Shown: positions 50,872 to 59,653, counted from the first letter of the stretch. The stretch is 64,000 nucleotides of DNA from Streptomyces pristinaespiralis (GCF_001278075.1 NZ_CP011340.1:8181501-8245500), one strand, 5' to 3'. The notes: generated by a model from the letters alone, not told the origin. Made by a program: numbers and translations.

Positions 50872-51620
50872 CAGCCCCCGCCCCGCTGCGCGTGGACACC
50901 GGCCGCCCGCCCCTGGTCCGCGCCACCCTCGACACGCCCGCCACCCGCAACCGCCTCGACGACGACATGCTCACGGCCCTCACCGGCGCCCTCACCGCCG
51001 CCGAAGCGGCCGAGGGCGCCGAGGTGTTCGTCCTCGACGCCACCGGCGACAGCTTCTGCTCGGGCATCGCCCTCGGCGAGGCCGACCGCGACGGCTGGCG
51101 GCCGCGCCTGACCGCCGTGCACCACCTGCTGCAACGCCTGGCCGACTCGCCCCTGGTCACCGTCGCCGTCGTCGACGGCGCCGCCACCGGAGGAGGCGTC
51201 GGCCTCGCCGCCGCCTGCGACCACGTCATCGCCGGCCCCCGCGCGAGCTTCCGCATGACCGAGGTCCTCCTCGGCCTCGTACCCGCCGTGATCCTGCCCG
51301 TCGTCGCCGAACGCACCGGCCGCCACCGCGCCTTCTCCCTCGCACTCGGCGCCCAGCACGTCAGCGCCGAACAGGCCGCCGACATCGGCCTCGCCGACCA
51401 GCGCACCGACGACTGCCGCCAGGAACTGCGGCTGCTGCTGCGGCGCCTGCGGGCCGCCGACCACGGAGCCGTACGCGCACTCAAGCGCTACCGCCGTGAA
51501 CTGTTCCCCGCCCCCGAAGGCCACGCCGACCGCGCGCTGCGCGCCGTCGCCGAACGCCTTGCCGACCAGCGGGTCCACGAGCGGCTGAACACCCTTCACC
51601 GGCAAGGACTGATACCGTGA
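50862..51620 (+). CDS. Enoyl-CoA hydratase-like ECH1 (dehydratase)
   Basis: 252 residues of the crotonase family: GDSFCSGIALGEAD (first oxyanion region) and DGAATGGGVGLAAACDHVIAG (second). Position after HCS matches ECH1, which dehydrates the HMG-like adduct. GTG 50862 lies inside the end of the HCS gene (10-base overlap). Confidence 0.88.
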   Translation: MALTAPAPLRVDTGRPPLVRATLDTPATRNRLDDDMLTALTGALTAAEAAEGAEVFVLDATGDSFCSGIALGEADRDGWRPRLTAVHHLLQRLADSPLVTVAVVDGAATGGGVGLAAACDHVIAGPRASFRMTEVLLGLVPAVILPVVAERTGRHRAFSLALGAQHVSAEQAADIGLADQRTDDCRQELRLLLRRLRAADHGAVRALKRYRRELFPAPEGHADRALRAVAERLADQRVHERLNTLHRQGLIP

Positions 51621-52405
51621 CCGCTCTTTCCTACGGGCCCGTCCAGCTGCACACCGAGGCGCCCGTCGCCACCGTCCGGATGTGCGACGAGGCGGGCCAC
51701 AACCGGTTCACCCCCGAGCTGCGCGCCGGCCTCATCGCCGCCCTGCAACGGGCCGGCGACGACCGGGACGTCCGGGCCGTCGTCCTGGAAGGCGCACCCG
51801 GCGTCTTCAGCGCCGGAGGCGCCACCGAACGCATGCTCGGCACCCACGAGCAGCGCGTCGTCGAACTCTGGGAAATGATGCAGGCCATCGCCGCCTGCCC
51901 GGTGCCGGTCGTGGCCGCCGCCCAGGGACACGCACTCGGCGGCGGACTGCTGCTCGCCCTCTACTGCGACATCGCCGTCCTCAGCGAACGCTCCCGCTAC
52001 GCGATGAACTTCCTCACCTTCGGCTTCACCCCCATCCTCGGCGCCTCCCACGTCGTGCCGGCGGCGTTCGGCCGCGCGCTGGGCACCGAGATGATGTACA
52101 CCAGCCGCACCTACACCGGCCGCGAACTGCGCGAACGCGGCGCCGGCACCAGGATCTGCGCCCACGACACCGTCCCGGCGGAGGCCCACCGCATCGCCCT
52201 GCAGAGCGCCCAGGCACCACGCGGCGCGCTGGCGATGATGAAGTCCCAGCTCGTACGGACCCTCCTCACCGACGCCCGGGCCGCCCTCGAACGGGAGATC
52301 CCCGACCACGAGGCCACCATCACCGGCGACGAGGCACGCCGCCGCATCCGGGGCCTGCACGGCCAGCGCATCACCCGCGCCGGACAGCCGGAGGCCGCCG
52401 CGTGA
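51617..52405 (+). CDS. Enoyl-CoA hydratase-like ECH2 (decarboxylase)
   Basis: 262 residues, crotonase fold: GAPGVFSAGGATERML and AQGHALGGGLLLALYCDIAVL. It corresponds to ECH2, which decarboxylates the glutaconyl-type intermediate to leave the beta-alkyl branch. PksI/CurF-ECH2-like placement directly after ECH1. GTG overlaps the ECH1 stop; its stop overlaps the KS GTG. Confidence 0.88.
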   Translation: MTALSYGPVQLHTEAPVATVRMCDEAGHNRFTPELRAGLIAALQRAGDDRDVRAVVLEGAPGVFSAGGATERMLGTHEQRVVELWEMMQAIAACPVPVVAAAQGHALGGGLLLALYCDIAVLSERSRYAMNFLTFGFTPILGASHVVPAAFGRALGTEMMYTSRTYTGRELRERGAGTRICAHDTVPAEAHRIALQSAQAPRGALAMMKSQLVRTLLTDARAALEREIPDHEATITGDEARRRIRGLHGQRITRAGQPEAAA

Positions 52406-54129
52406 CAACCGCCCACGGCACCGACGCCGCACCCGTCGCCGTCATCGGCATGTCCTGCCGGACCGCCGGCGCAGAGACCCTGACCGAATTCTGGGACGTC
52501 GTCTCCCGCGGCGAACGGCACCTGCACGACGTGCCCGCCGGACGCTGGTACGGACTCGACGAGCAGGTCGCCGCCGCCAACACCCCCCGCGCGTTCCTCC
52601 TCGACTCCATCGACGGCTTCGACGCCCGCTTCTTCGGCATCGCCCACCGCATGGCCGCCTTCATGGACCCCCAGCACCGGCTCATGCTCGAACTGGCCTG
52701 GCACGCCGTGGAGAACGCCGGCCTGGACCCGCAGACACTCACCGGCGAACCCGTCGCCGTCTTCGCCGGCGCCTTCATGTCCGACTACGCCGAACGCATG
52801 ACCGCACGCGGCCGACGCTCCGACGGCGCCGCGTTCCCCGGCACCATGATGGCCTTCCTCGCCAACCGCGTCTCCTACCAGTTCGGCTGGACCGGCCCCA
52901 GCATGGTCATCGACTCCGCCTGCTCCGCCGGGCTGTCCGCCCTCGGCTTCGCCGTCCAGGGCCTGCGCGCGGGCGACTACCCCATGGCACTGGTCGGCTC
53001 ACCCAACCTGTTCAGCGCCGGCTACTACACCACCAACGCCTACCTCGGCGGCGCCCTGTCACCCACCGGCGACTCGGTGCCCTTCAGCGCCGCCCGCAAC
53101 GGCTACCTGCGCGGCGAGGGCGGCGCCTGCCTGCTCCTCAAACCCCTCGACGCCGCCCTCGCCGACGGCGACCCCGTGCACGCCGTCATCCGCTCCGTCG
53201 GCAGCGCCCACAACGGCCGCGGCGGCGGACTGACCGGCACCGACCAGGACTCCCAGACCGCCCTCGTCCGGCAGACCCTCGCCAAGGCCGGGCTCACCCC
53301 CCGCGACCTCGGCCACCTCGAGGCCCACGGCACCGGCACCCGCGGCGGCGACGCCACCGAGATCGCCGCCCTGGCCCACCTCGTCGACGGGCCCGCCGCC
53401 GGGCCCGACGGCCGGCTGTGGGTCGGCTCCGTCAAGGCCAACATCGGCCACCTCGAAGCCGCCGCCGGACTCATCGGAGTCGTCAAGACGATCCTCGCCC
53501 TGCGCGCCGGCACCATCCCGAGGATCGCCGGCCTCGACGAGGCCGACGGCAAACTCCCCGTCGGCGACGCGCCCCTCGGCCTCCCCGTCGAGAACGTGCC
53601 CTGGCCCGCGGGAAGCACCCCGCGCATCGGCGCCGTCAACGCCTTCGGACTCGGCGGCTCCATGTCCCACGCGGTCGTCGAAGAAGCCCCCCGCCCCCCG
53701 CGGCCGGCCACAGCCGCCCCCGCCGCCGGCCCAGCCGGCCGCCCGCACGTCGTACCGCTGTCCGCCGGCAGCGAGGAGGCCGTCGCCCTGCTGGCCCGCC
53801 GCCTGCTGCACCAGCTCGACGGCCCCCACGCACCCGAACTCGCCTCCCTCGCCCACACGCTGCAGTACGGCCGGCGCGCCATGAAACACCGACGCGCCCT
53901 CGTCGTGTCCGACACCGCCGCCCTGCGCACCGCCCTGCGGTCCGTCGCCGACGGCGCCGACCTGCCGCCCGCCCAGGACCCGCTCGCCCGCGCATGGGCC
54001 GACGGCGCCACCCCCGACTGGGACGTGCTGTGGAAGGAACACGACCGCCCCGCCCGCGCCCACCTGCCCGGCACCCCGTACCAGCGCCGCTCCTACTGGT
54101 TCGACGACGAGCCCCCGCCCGCGCTCTGA
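52402..54129 (+). CDS. Free-standing modular-type ketosynthase
   Basis: 575 residues: KS (1-~430) with Cys in DSACSAGLSAL, His in EAHGTGTRGGD and NIGHLEAAAG, followed by a KS-AT linker-like region ending in LPGTPYQRRSYWF. All three catalytic residues are present, unlike the Cys-to-Ser decarboxylating KS of many HMG-synthase cassettes; with LnmK supplying decarboxylation this KS is free to condense. No AT or ACP is fused, so it would use the discrete AT (3640 or 31883) and a cassette ACP. Last gene of the operon. Confidence 0.93.
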   Translation: MTTAHGTDAAPVAVIGMSCRTAGAETLTEFWDVVSRGERHLHDVPAGRWYGLDEQVAAANTPRAFLLDSIDGFDARFFGIAHRMAAFMDPQHRLMLELAWHAVENAGLDPQTLTGEPVAVFAGAFMSDYAERMTARGRRSDGAAFPGTMMAFLANRVSYQFGWTGPSMVIDSACSAGLSALGFAVQGLRAGDYPMALVGSPNLFSAGYYTTNAYLGGALSPTGDSVPFSAARNGYLRGEGGACLLLKPLDAALADGDPVHAVIRSVGSAHNGRGGGLTGTDQDSQTALVRQTLAKAGLTPRDLGHLEAHGTGTRGGDATEIAALAHLVDGPAAGPDGRLWVGSVKANIGHLEAAAGLIGVVKTILALRAGTIPRIAGLDEADGKLPVGDAPLGLPVENVPWPAGSTPRIGAVNAFGLGGSMSHAVVEEAPRPPRPATAAPAAGPAGRPHVVPLSAGSEEAVALLARRLLHQLDGPHAPELASLAHTLQYGRRAMKHRRALVVSDTAALRTALRSVADGADLPPAQDPLARAWADGATPDWDVLWKEHDRPARAHLPGTPYQRRSYWFDDEPPPAL

Positions 54130-54145
54130 GACCCGCCGGAGCACA

Positions 54146-54184
54146 CGGACGGGGCCGCCTCCCTGGTGGAGGCGGCCCCGTCCG
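54146..54184. terminator. Bidirectional terminator, perfect 17 bp stem
   Basis: 54146-54162 pairs perfectly with 54168-54184, 5-base loop, between the convergent KS and O-methyltransferase genes. Confidence 0.9.
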
Positions 54185-54205
54185 CGTACGGCGCTGTCGT
54201 CGCTC

Positions 54206-55408
54206 TCAGTCCTTGTCGGCGGTCAGACCCTCGCCCCAGTCGACGGCGGACATCTCCTCGTAGCTCATCTGCTGCCGCGGGATCCACGACGCGCTCGCAC
54301 CCTCCGCGTTGACGCCCTTCTCGAAGATCGCCAGGCTCGGGTAGAAGTGCGCACCGGTCAGCGTCAGATCCGTCTCGGACGCCGTCGTGCCCTCCGGGAG
54401 CTCACGCTCCTCGTGGTTGAGGCCGTCCAGCAGCGCCTTGAGGAAACCCATGCTGGTGGCCGGCGAGTTCAGCTCCTTCGAACTGCCGCCGTAGCCGGGC
54501 CAGTACGACGTCTGCAGATCCTCCGCCGCGTACAGGCCGCCCGGCCTGACGTACGGGAACAGCGCCTTGAACGCGGCGATGAGGTCGGCGTTGCCGTGGC
54601 TGGCGTCGTCGATGACGATGTCGAACGGGCCCAGGTCACGTCCCAGCGACTCCAGGAACTCCGGATTCGACAGATCACCCTCCACGGTGTGGATGCGCTG
54701 CTCACGCAGCGGCGCCTTGTCGAAGACGTCGACACCGTAGACGACCGAACGGGGAAAGTAGCGCTTCCACATGCGCAGCGAACCACCGCCGGAGGCGGGA
54801 TTGCCGTAACCGCCGATCCCCAGCTCCAGGATCTTCAGCGGCCGGTCGCGCAGCGGCCCGAAATGCCGGTCGTAGTGCGGCGTGTAGAAGTGCAGCCCCC
54901 ACTTGTCGGAGCCGTTGCGCAGCGACAGCTCGCCCAGGTCCTCGTGCCGGCCGGTGGTGCCGCGCACCAGACGCCTGACGACCGGGAAGACGTGCATGGT
55001 GCCGCCGAGGCGCTCCACGTTCTCCAGGTCGTGCCACACGATCCGCAGCGTCTGCGCCTCCACGCCGCGCCACGGCCCCAGCACCGAGCGCAGCAGCTCG
55101 GCCAGATCCGACTCGAGCGTGGCGTGCGGCGCGTCGACGCGGCCCGCCTCGTGCTCGGCGCTCTTGCCCACGCGCACGACGTGATGGACCGTGCCACCGT
55201 CGAAGGCGAGCGCGAGCTGGATGTCGACCCCGGCGGTGCCCGGCCCGGGGATCTCGTGCAGATCCGCCCGGTTCACCAGCTCGTCGGCGAGGATCGCCGC
55301 GGTGCGCTCGGCGCCGACCGCGCGGATCGCGGCGTCGATCTGCTCGGTGCCGCCCTCGGCGGCCAGAATCAGCTTCAGGATGTCGTCGTGTGCCCGTTGA
55401 ATCGTCAT
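54206..55408 (-). CDS. Sugar O-methyltransferase (MycE-like)
   Basis: 400 residues, the length of MycE. An N-terminal auxiliary domain (~1-165) precedes a class I SAM domain with KILELGIGGYGNP, SVVYGVDVFDKAP, IHTVEGDLSNPEF and FDIVIDDASHGNADL (metal-binding Asp residues and the His of this Mg2+-dependent group). MycE methylates a sugar hydroxyl of a mycinamicin intermediate, so a deoxysugar hydroxyl is the likely target. ATG 55408 (a GTG precedes it) has no good SD, but a SARP-type -10 at 55425-55420 places the transcript start almost at the codon. Confidence 0.88.
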   Translation of the reverse strand: MTIQRAHDDILKLILAAEGGTEQIDAAIRAVGAERTAAILADELVNRADLHEIPGPGTAGVDIQLALAFDGGTVHHVVRVGKSAEHEAGRVDAPHATLESDLAELLRSVLGPWRGVEAQTLRIVWHDLENVERLGGTMHVFPVVRRLVRGTTGRHEDLGELSLRNGSDKWGLHFYTPHYDRHFGPLRDRPLKILELGIGGYGNPASGGGSLRMWKRYFPRSVVYGVDVFDKAPLREQRIHTVEGDLSNPEFLESLGRDLGPFDIVIDDASHGNADLIAAFKALFPYVRPGGLYAAEDLQTSYWPGYGGSSKELNSPATSMGFLKALLDGLNHEERELPEGTTASETDLTLTGAHFYPSLAIFEKGVNAEGASASWIPRQQMSYEEMSAVDWGEGLTADKD

Positions 55409-55419
55409 CACAAAGCCGA

Positions 55420-55462
55420 ACCCTCGCGGCTCCTGCTGGAGCCCCGCTGGACACCCTCTCGC
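55420..55462 (-). promoter_or_regulatory. SARP-type operator and -10 for the O-methyltransferase gene
   Basis: Minus strand: GCGAGAG (from 55462), TCCAGCG (55451) and TCCAGCA (55440), 11 bp apart; 8 bp later GAGGGT (55425-55420). The expected start of transcription is next to the start codon, suggesting a leaderless mRNA. Confidence 0.6.
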
Positions 55463-55516
55463 GCGCGCCCCGTCACGGGCCCTGCCCCCGAACCGGGCCA
55501 CCACGCCACAACCCCC

Positions 55517-56240
55517 GGCGGGGCTCGAACTCGCCGATGCGGTCGGGGCCTGCGCCTCAATCGCCGGCGGGGCTTGAACTTGCCGGTCCGGTCGGGCTTC
55601 GCCCCGGGGTCTGCGCCCCAGTCGCCGGCAGGGCTCGAGCTTGCCCGTCTGGTCGGGGGTCTGCGCCTCTGCCACCGGCGGGGCTTGAGCTCGCCCGTCC
55701 TGCCGGTGTCTGCGCCTCCGCTCGTGGCGGGGCTTGAGCTTGCTGGTCCAGTCGGGCCTCACCCCCGAACCCGGGCCTCCACGCCTCGGCCGCCGGCGGG
55801 CTTGAGCTTGCCGGTCGCGGTCGGGGCCTCGCCCCGGGGCCTGCGCCTCAGCCGCCGGCGGGGCTTGAGCTTGCCGGTCCGGTCGGGCTTCGCCCTGGGG
55901 GCTGCGCCTCAGCCGCCGGTGGGGCTTGATCTTGCCCGTCCGGTCGGGGCCTGCGCCTGCGCCTCAGCCGCCGGCGGGCTTGAGCTTGCCGGTCCGGTCG
56001 GGCTTCACTCCGGGGGTCTGCGCCTCAATCGCCGGCGGGGCTCGAACTCGCCCGTCCTGCCGGGGCCTTCGTCTGCGTCTCAGCCGCTGGCGGGGCTTGA
56101 GCTTGCCGGTCCGGTCGGGCTTCGCCCTGGGGGCTGCGCCCCAGTCGCCGGCGGGGCTCGAACTCGCCTGTCCTGCCGGGGCCTGCGCCTGCGCCAAGGC
56201 CGCCGGCGGGGCTTGAGCTTGACCGTCCGGTCGGGGCCTC
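55517..56240. repeat. About 13 tandem copies of a ~57 bp G+C-rich repeat
   Basis: Copies share CGCCGGCGGGGCTTGAGCTT, then CCGGTCCGGTCGGG, CTTCGCCC and CTGCGCCTCA. They start near 55517, 55561, 55621, 55675, 55727, 55793, 55852, 55912, 55970, 56030, 56087, 56147 and 56203. Similar CTGCGCCTCAATCGCCGGCGGG elements are familiar as single intergenic copies in Streptomyces chromosomes; a run of 13 is striking. No gene is present here. Confidence 0.85.
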
Positions 56241-56697
56241 GCCATTCGGGTCCGGTACGGCCCGGCGTGCGTGGCCGTGGGGCCCGTCCCGGAACCGGGC
56301 TGCGGCCGAGCCTGGTTCGGCCCGGCTCGGCCGGGGAGCCCGTCCCGAACCGGGTCGGCCCGGTCCCGTACGGCCTCGTCCCGTCGACCGAACCGGGCTC
56401 CGCCCGGAGCCCGTGGGGCCTTCGGTCGCCTCCCGGGTCTCCCCGTGGCCGGGGCGAACCCGAAGCCGGCCGTGCCGGCGGGGGCGACGCTGGTCCTCCC
56501 GGCCGTGGCTCATGCCTGCGCCGGGTGGAGGCAGTTCAGCCTCGCCGGCATGCGAGGCGCGGGGGCCGTGAAGGGGCCCCGCCCACGCCGCCAGGCGTAG
56601 AGGGCCAGGAACCCCGCGCGGAGCGCGGTGCGGGTCCGGGGCCCGGCCCGGTGCGGAAGTGGGCCCCCATGGGCAAGGGGCCCGGGGGAGGGGAGCG
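56241..56697. other. Gene-free stretch beyond the repeat field
   Basis: 457 bp of G+C-rich sequence with GGCCCG/CGGGCC-type short repeats (56270-56420) and no coding region supported on either strand. It lies 3' of the minus-strand sugar operon (stop at 56698). No recognisable RNA or regulatory element is seen. Confidence 0.4.
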
Positions 56698-57678
56698 TCA
56701 GGACGTCGCGAAGCAGGTCGCGCGCGCCGTCTCGGCCATCGCCCGCATCGACTCCGCCGGTGACCGCCGCGGCGACCATCCCAGCACCGCCCGGGCCCGT
56801 GACGCGTCCAGGCAGGTGAAGTCGGTGCCCGTCGACGCGCCCTGTGCCGCCACCTCGCCCGTCCGCAGGGCGAGCGCCGACGCGGGCAGGCCGCAGGCCT
56901 GAGCGAGGGCCAGGACCAGCGTGTCGATGCCCCTGGCGGTGCCGGTGCCGATGTTGAACAGCCGCTGGTCCTGGCCGAGATGCCCGGCGAACGCCGCCCG
57001 TACGACCGCGTCCGCCGCATCCCGCACGTCGACGTAGTCGCGCCGGGCGCCGGCCGCCACGGTCAGCTCGATCCGCTCGCCCGGCGAGGCGGCCGCCTCG
57101 GTGAAGCGGGCCGCCAGCGAACCGAGGAAGCTGCCGGGCGCGGGGTGCGGGCCGATCGTGTTCGCCATGCGCAGCACCACCGCGTCGATCCCCGCCGCCC
57201 CCAGCACCGCCCGGGACGCGGCCAGCTTCGCCCGCGCGTACTCGGTCACCGGCGCCGGCGGCGTCAGCTCGGTCACCGGCGTGCCCTGCGGCACCGGACC
57301 GTACTCGTGGACCGTGCCGAGCTGGACCAGCCGCGGACGGCGCGCCGCGGGCAGCAGCCGCAGCGCGCCGATCAGCCGCTCCACCAACTCCACGTTCACC
57401 CGGTGCAGTTCCTCACCCCAGCCGAGCGTCGCGTTCACGACGGCGTCCACCGCCTCGGCCGCCAGGAACTCCGCCAGCTGCTCGGGGGAGCAGCCCGCGG
57501 CGTCCAGCGGCACGAAGCGGTGCGCGCCGACGTGCGGCGCGTACCGGCGGGCCACGCCGACGACCTCGCTGCCGCCGCCTGCGAACGCGGCGCACACGTG
57601 CCGCCCCACACAGCCGGTCGCGCCGACGACCGCGACCCGCCCGGCCCGCGCGCCGCCCGGGCCGGGCCGCACGGTCAC
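56698..57678 (-). CDS. NDP-hexose 4-ketoreductase
   Basis: 326 residues, extended SDR: VAVVGATGCVGRHVCAAF, LVQLGTVHEYGP, YARAKLAASRAV (Tyr/Lys), RRDYVDVRDAADAV. It sets the C-4 configuration in the last step of dTDP-deoxysugar synthesis (EryBIV/TylC2/UrdZ3-type). GTG start coupled to the epimerase stop (GTGA). It is the last gene of the C-methyltransferase/epimerase/ketoreductase operon. Confidence 0.9.
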   Translation of the reverse strand: MTVRPGPGGARAGRVAVVGATGCVGRHVCAAFAGGGSEVVGVARRYAPHVGAHRFVPLDAAGCSPEQLAEFLAAEAVDAVVNATLGWGEELHRVNVELVERLIGALRLLPAARRPRLVQLGTVHEYGPVPQGTPVTELTPPAPVTEYARAKLAASRAVLGAAGIDAVVLRMANTIGPHPAPGSFLGSLAARFTEAAASPGERIELTVAAGARRDYVDVRDAADAVVRAAFAGHLGQDQRLFNIGTGTARGIDTLVLALAQACGLPASALALRTGEVAAQGASTGTDFTCLDASRARAVLGWSPRRSPAESMRAMAETARATCFATS

Positions 57679-58313
57679 CGGTCCGCGGCGGCCGCGGCCG
57701 CCGGGCAGTCCTCGTACCGCGGCAGCATGCCCTTGGCCCGCGCCTCTGCCAGGCCGACCGCCTGGGTGTCGCGCCGGGAGAGCGTGAAGGACATGTCCTT
57801 CGGCCAGGGCAGGCCCAGCGCCGGGTCGAGCGGGTCGATCGCCTGCTCCAGGTCCGCCCGGTAGGGGGTCGAGACCAGGTAGGACATCACCGTGTCGTCC
57901 TCCAGGGACAAGAACGCGTGCCCCACCCCCTCCGGGAGGTACACCGCGCGGAAGGACTCGGTGTCCATCTCGACGGTGTCCCAGGCCCCGAACGTCGGTG
58001 AGCCGACCCGGATGTCGACGACCACGTCCATGGCCCTGCCGCGGGCGCAGTGCACGTACTTGGCCTGCCCGGGCGGGGTGGTGGTGAAGTGCACCCCGCG
58101 CATCACCCCGCGGGCCGAGCGGCTGTGGTTGGTCTGCGCCACCGTGAAGGGGCGGCCCACCGCGGCGACGAACGCCTCCTCCTGGAGCGGGGAGACGAAC
58201 AGGCCCCGCTCGTCGCGGTGCACCCGCGGCGTGAACTCGTAGGCGCCGGCGACCGCCAGCTCCCGCACCGTGGCGGTGGACGTCGAGAAGCCGCGTGCCG
58301 TACCGGCCGTCAT
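57675..58313 (-). CDS. dTDP-4-keto-6-deoxyhexose 3,5- or 5-epimerase (RmlC-like)
   Basis: 212 residues, cupin RmlC family: TPRVHRDERGLFVSPLQ, QTNHSRSARGVMRGVHF (catalytic His), VVDIRVGSPTFG, and VYLPEGVGHAFLSLED. It converts D- to L-configured intermediates, so at least one sugar is likely L-configured. ATG overlaps the C-methyltransferase stop and its stop overlaps the 4-ketoreductase start. Confidence 0.92.
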   Translation of the reverse strand: MTAGTARGFSTSTATVRELAVAGAYEFTPRVHRDERGLFVSPLQEEAFVAAVGRPFTVAQTNHSRSARGVMRGVHFTTTPPGQAKYVHCARGRAMDVVVDIRVGSPTFGAWDTVEMDTESFRAVYLPEGVGHAFLSLEDDTVMSYLVSTPYRADLEQAIDPLDPALGLPWPKDMSFTLSRRDTQAVGLAEARAKGMLPRYEDCPAAAAAADR

Positions 58314-59566
58314 CGCGCCCCGCCCACCACGTCGAGCACCGGCAGCGGGAAGACCAGCCTGCCGCCGCCGGCGACGTACGCGCGCTCCCGCTCCACGAAC
58401 CCGTCGCGGTAGATCCACGGCAGCACCAGCAGCTGGTCGGGGCGGCGGGACCTGGCCTCCTCCTGGGAGACGATCGGGATGTAGGTGCCGGGGGTGAACG
58501 CGCCGTGCTTCTCCGGGTTCACCTCGCCGATGACCGGCAGGTCCTTCTCGCTCAGGCCGCAGTACTGAAGGATCACGTTGCCCTTGGTCGACGCGCCGTA
58601 CCCGAGCGTCAGCTTCCCCGACCGCCGCGAGTCGTCGAGGAACGCCAGCAGCTCCTCGCGGTAGCGGACCGTCCGCGCGGCGAACGCCTCGTAGGGGGCC
58701 GCCGTGTCCAGGGCGAGCGCCGTCTCGTGCGCACGGACCCGGGCCACGGACGCCTCGTCCACCGCGACGGACGAGTCCTTGCGGGCCAGCACCGCGCACA
58801 GGCTGCCGCCGTACACGTCGTTCAGCTCCGCCCGTACGACCTTCAGCCCCACCCGCTCGGCCATCCACTCGATCTGGCTGAGCGCGTAGTACTCCAGGTG
58901 CTCGTGGCACACCACGTCGTACGCCGTGGCCTCGAGCATCGCCGGCATGTAGCTCTGCTCCATCAGCCAGACACCGTCTTCGGCGAGGATGTCGTGCACG
59001 TCCTGCATGAACTCCATGGGACGCGGCAGGTCGTAGAACATCGCGACCGAGGTGACGACCTTCGCGCGGCGGCTGCCGAACCGCTCGGCGAACACCTTCC
59101 GCGAGAAGTACTCGGTGATCAGCTCGGCGCCCTCGGGATACAGGTGCCGGAACTTGCCGCCGGTCGGGTCGATGCCCACCAGCTGCGGGCGCAGCGCCGG
59201 GTCCGACGGATAACCGCGCAGCAGGGTCGAGTCGTTGCTGCCGATGTCGACGACGATGTCGCCGGGCCGCACCTCGACCGTCTTCAGGAGGGAGGCGACC
59301 TTGTCCTGCAGGTGCCGGATCATGAACTCGCCGAGCCCGGAACGGTAGCCGTAGTGGTCTCCGTACATCAGGTCGAAGTCGGCCGTGTGCAGCAGCTGCA
59401 CCAGCCCGCAGCCGTCGGGCTGCGAGCACTTGACGAGCTCCAGCGGCACCGACGCCACCGTCTCCTCCCGGTTCTTCGGGAAGACGCCGGTCAGGGCCTG
59501 GGAGCCGAGGTCCAGCACGGGCAGCAGCGCACGGTTGCCGCAGATGCGGCACTCGTCGATCTTCAT
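58310..59566 (-). CDS. NDP-hexose 3-C-methyltransferase (TylC3-like)
   Basis: About 418 residues. N-terminal zinc-binding cysteines (DECRICGNR, CSQPDGCGLVQL), SAM site DIVVDIGSNDSTLLR, EQSYMPAMLEATAYD, HEHLEYY, and the C-terminal GYGASTKGNVILQY domain: the three-part layout of the 3-C-methyltransferases of L-mycarose-type sugars. It implies a 3-C-methyl branched deoxysugar. The start is more likely ATG 59566 (AGGAGG 8 nt upstream) than ATG 59572 (2 nt). First gene of the late sugar operon; SARP site upstream. Confidence 0.92.
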   Translation of the reverse strand: MKIDECRICGNRALLPVLDLGSQALTGVFPKNREETVASVPLELVKCSQPDGCGLVQLLHTADFDLMYGDHYGYRSGLGEFMIRHLQDKVASLLKTVEVRPGDIVVDIGSNDSTLLRGYPSDPALRPQLVGIDPTGGKFRHLYPEGAELITEYFSRKVFAERFGSRRAKVVTSVAMFYDLPRPMEFMQDVHDILAEDGVWLMEQSYMPAMLEATAYDVVCHEHLEYYALSQIEWMAERVGLKVVRAELNDVYGGSLCAVLARKDSSVAVDEASVARVRAHETALALDTAAPYEAFAARTVRYREELLAFLDDSRRSGKLTLGYGASTKGNVILQYCGLSEKDLPVIGEVNPEKHGAFTPGTYIPIVSQEEARSRRPDQLLVLPWIYRDGFVERERAYVAGGGRLVFPLPVLDVVGGAR

Positions 59567-59610
59567 TTCCATGTCCTCCTGAAGGGAACTGCCTTGGGCG
59601 GCGGCGCCCC

Positions 59611-59653
59611 ATGCTGGCCGACGGCCCTCGAGGGCCGGTCGACGGACGGTCCT
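59611..59653 (-). promoter_or_regulatory. SARP-type operator and -10 for the C-methyltransferase operon
   Basis: Minus strand: AGGACCG (from 59653), TCGACCG (59642) and TCGAGGG (59631), 11 bp apart; 8 bp later CAGCAT (59616-59611), an nAnnnT -10. Confidence 0.6.

Noticed and set aside
55517..56240. CRISPR array
   Set aside because: The ~57 bp units diverge over their whole length and there is no constant-repeat/variable-spacer pattern and no cas gene.
54347..56902. Plus-strand open frame through the 57 bp repeats, giving a periodic protein
   Set aside because: It is antisense to the O-methyltransferase gene and then simply translates the repeats; there is no start context and repeat lengths vary without regard to frame.
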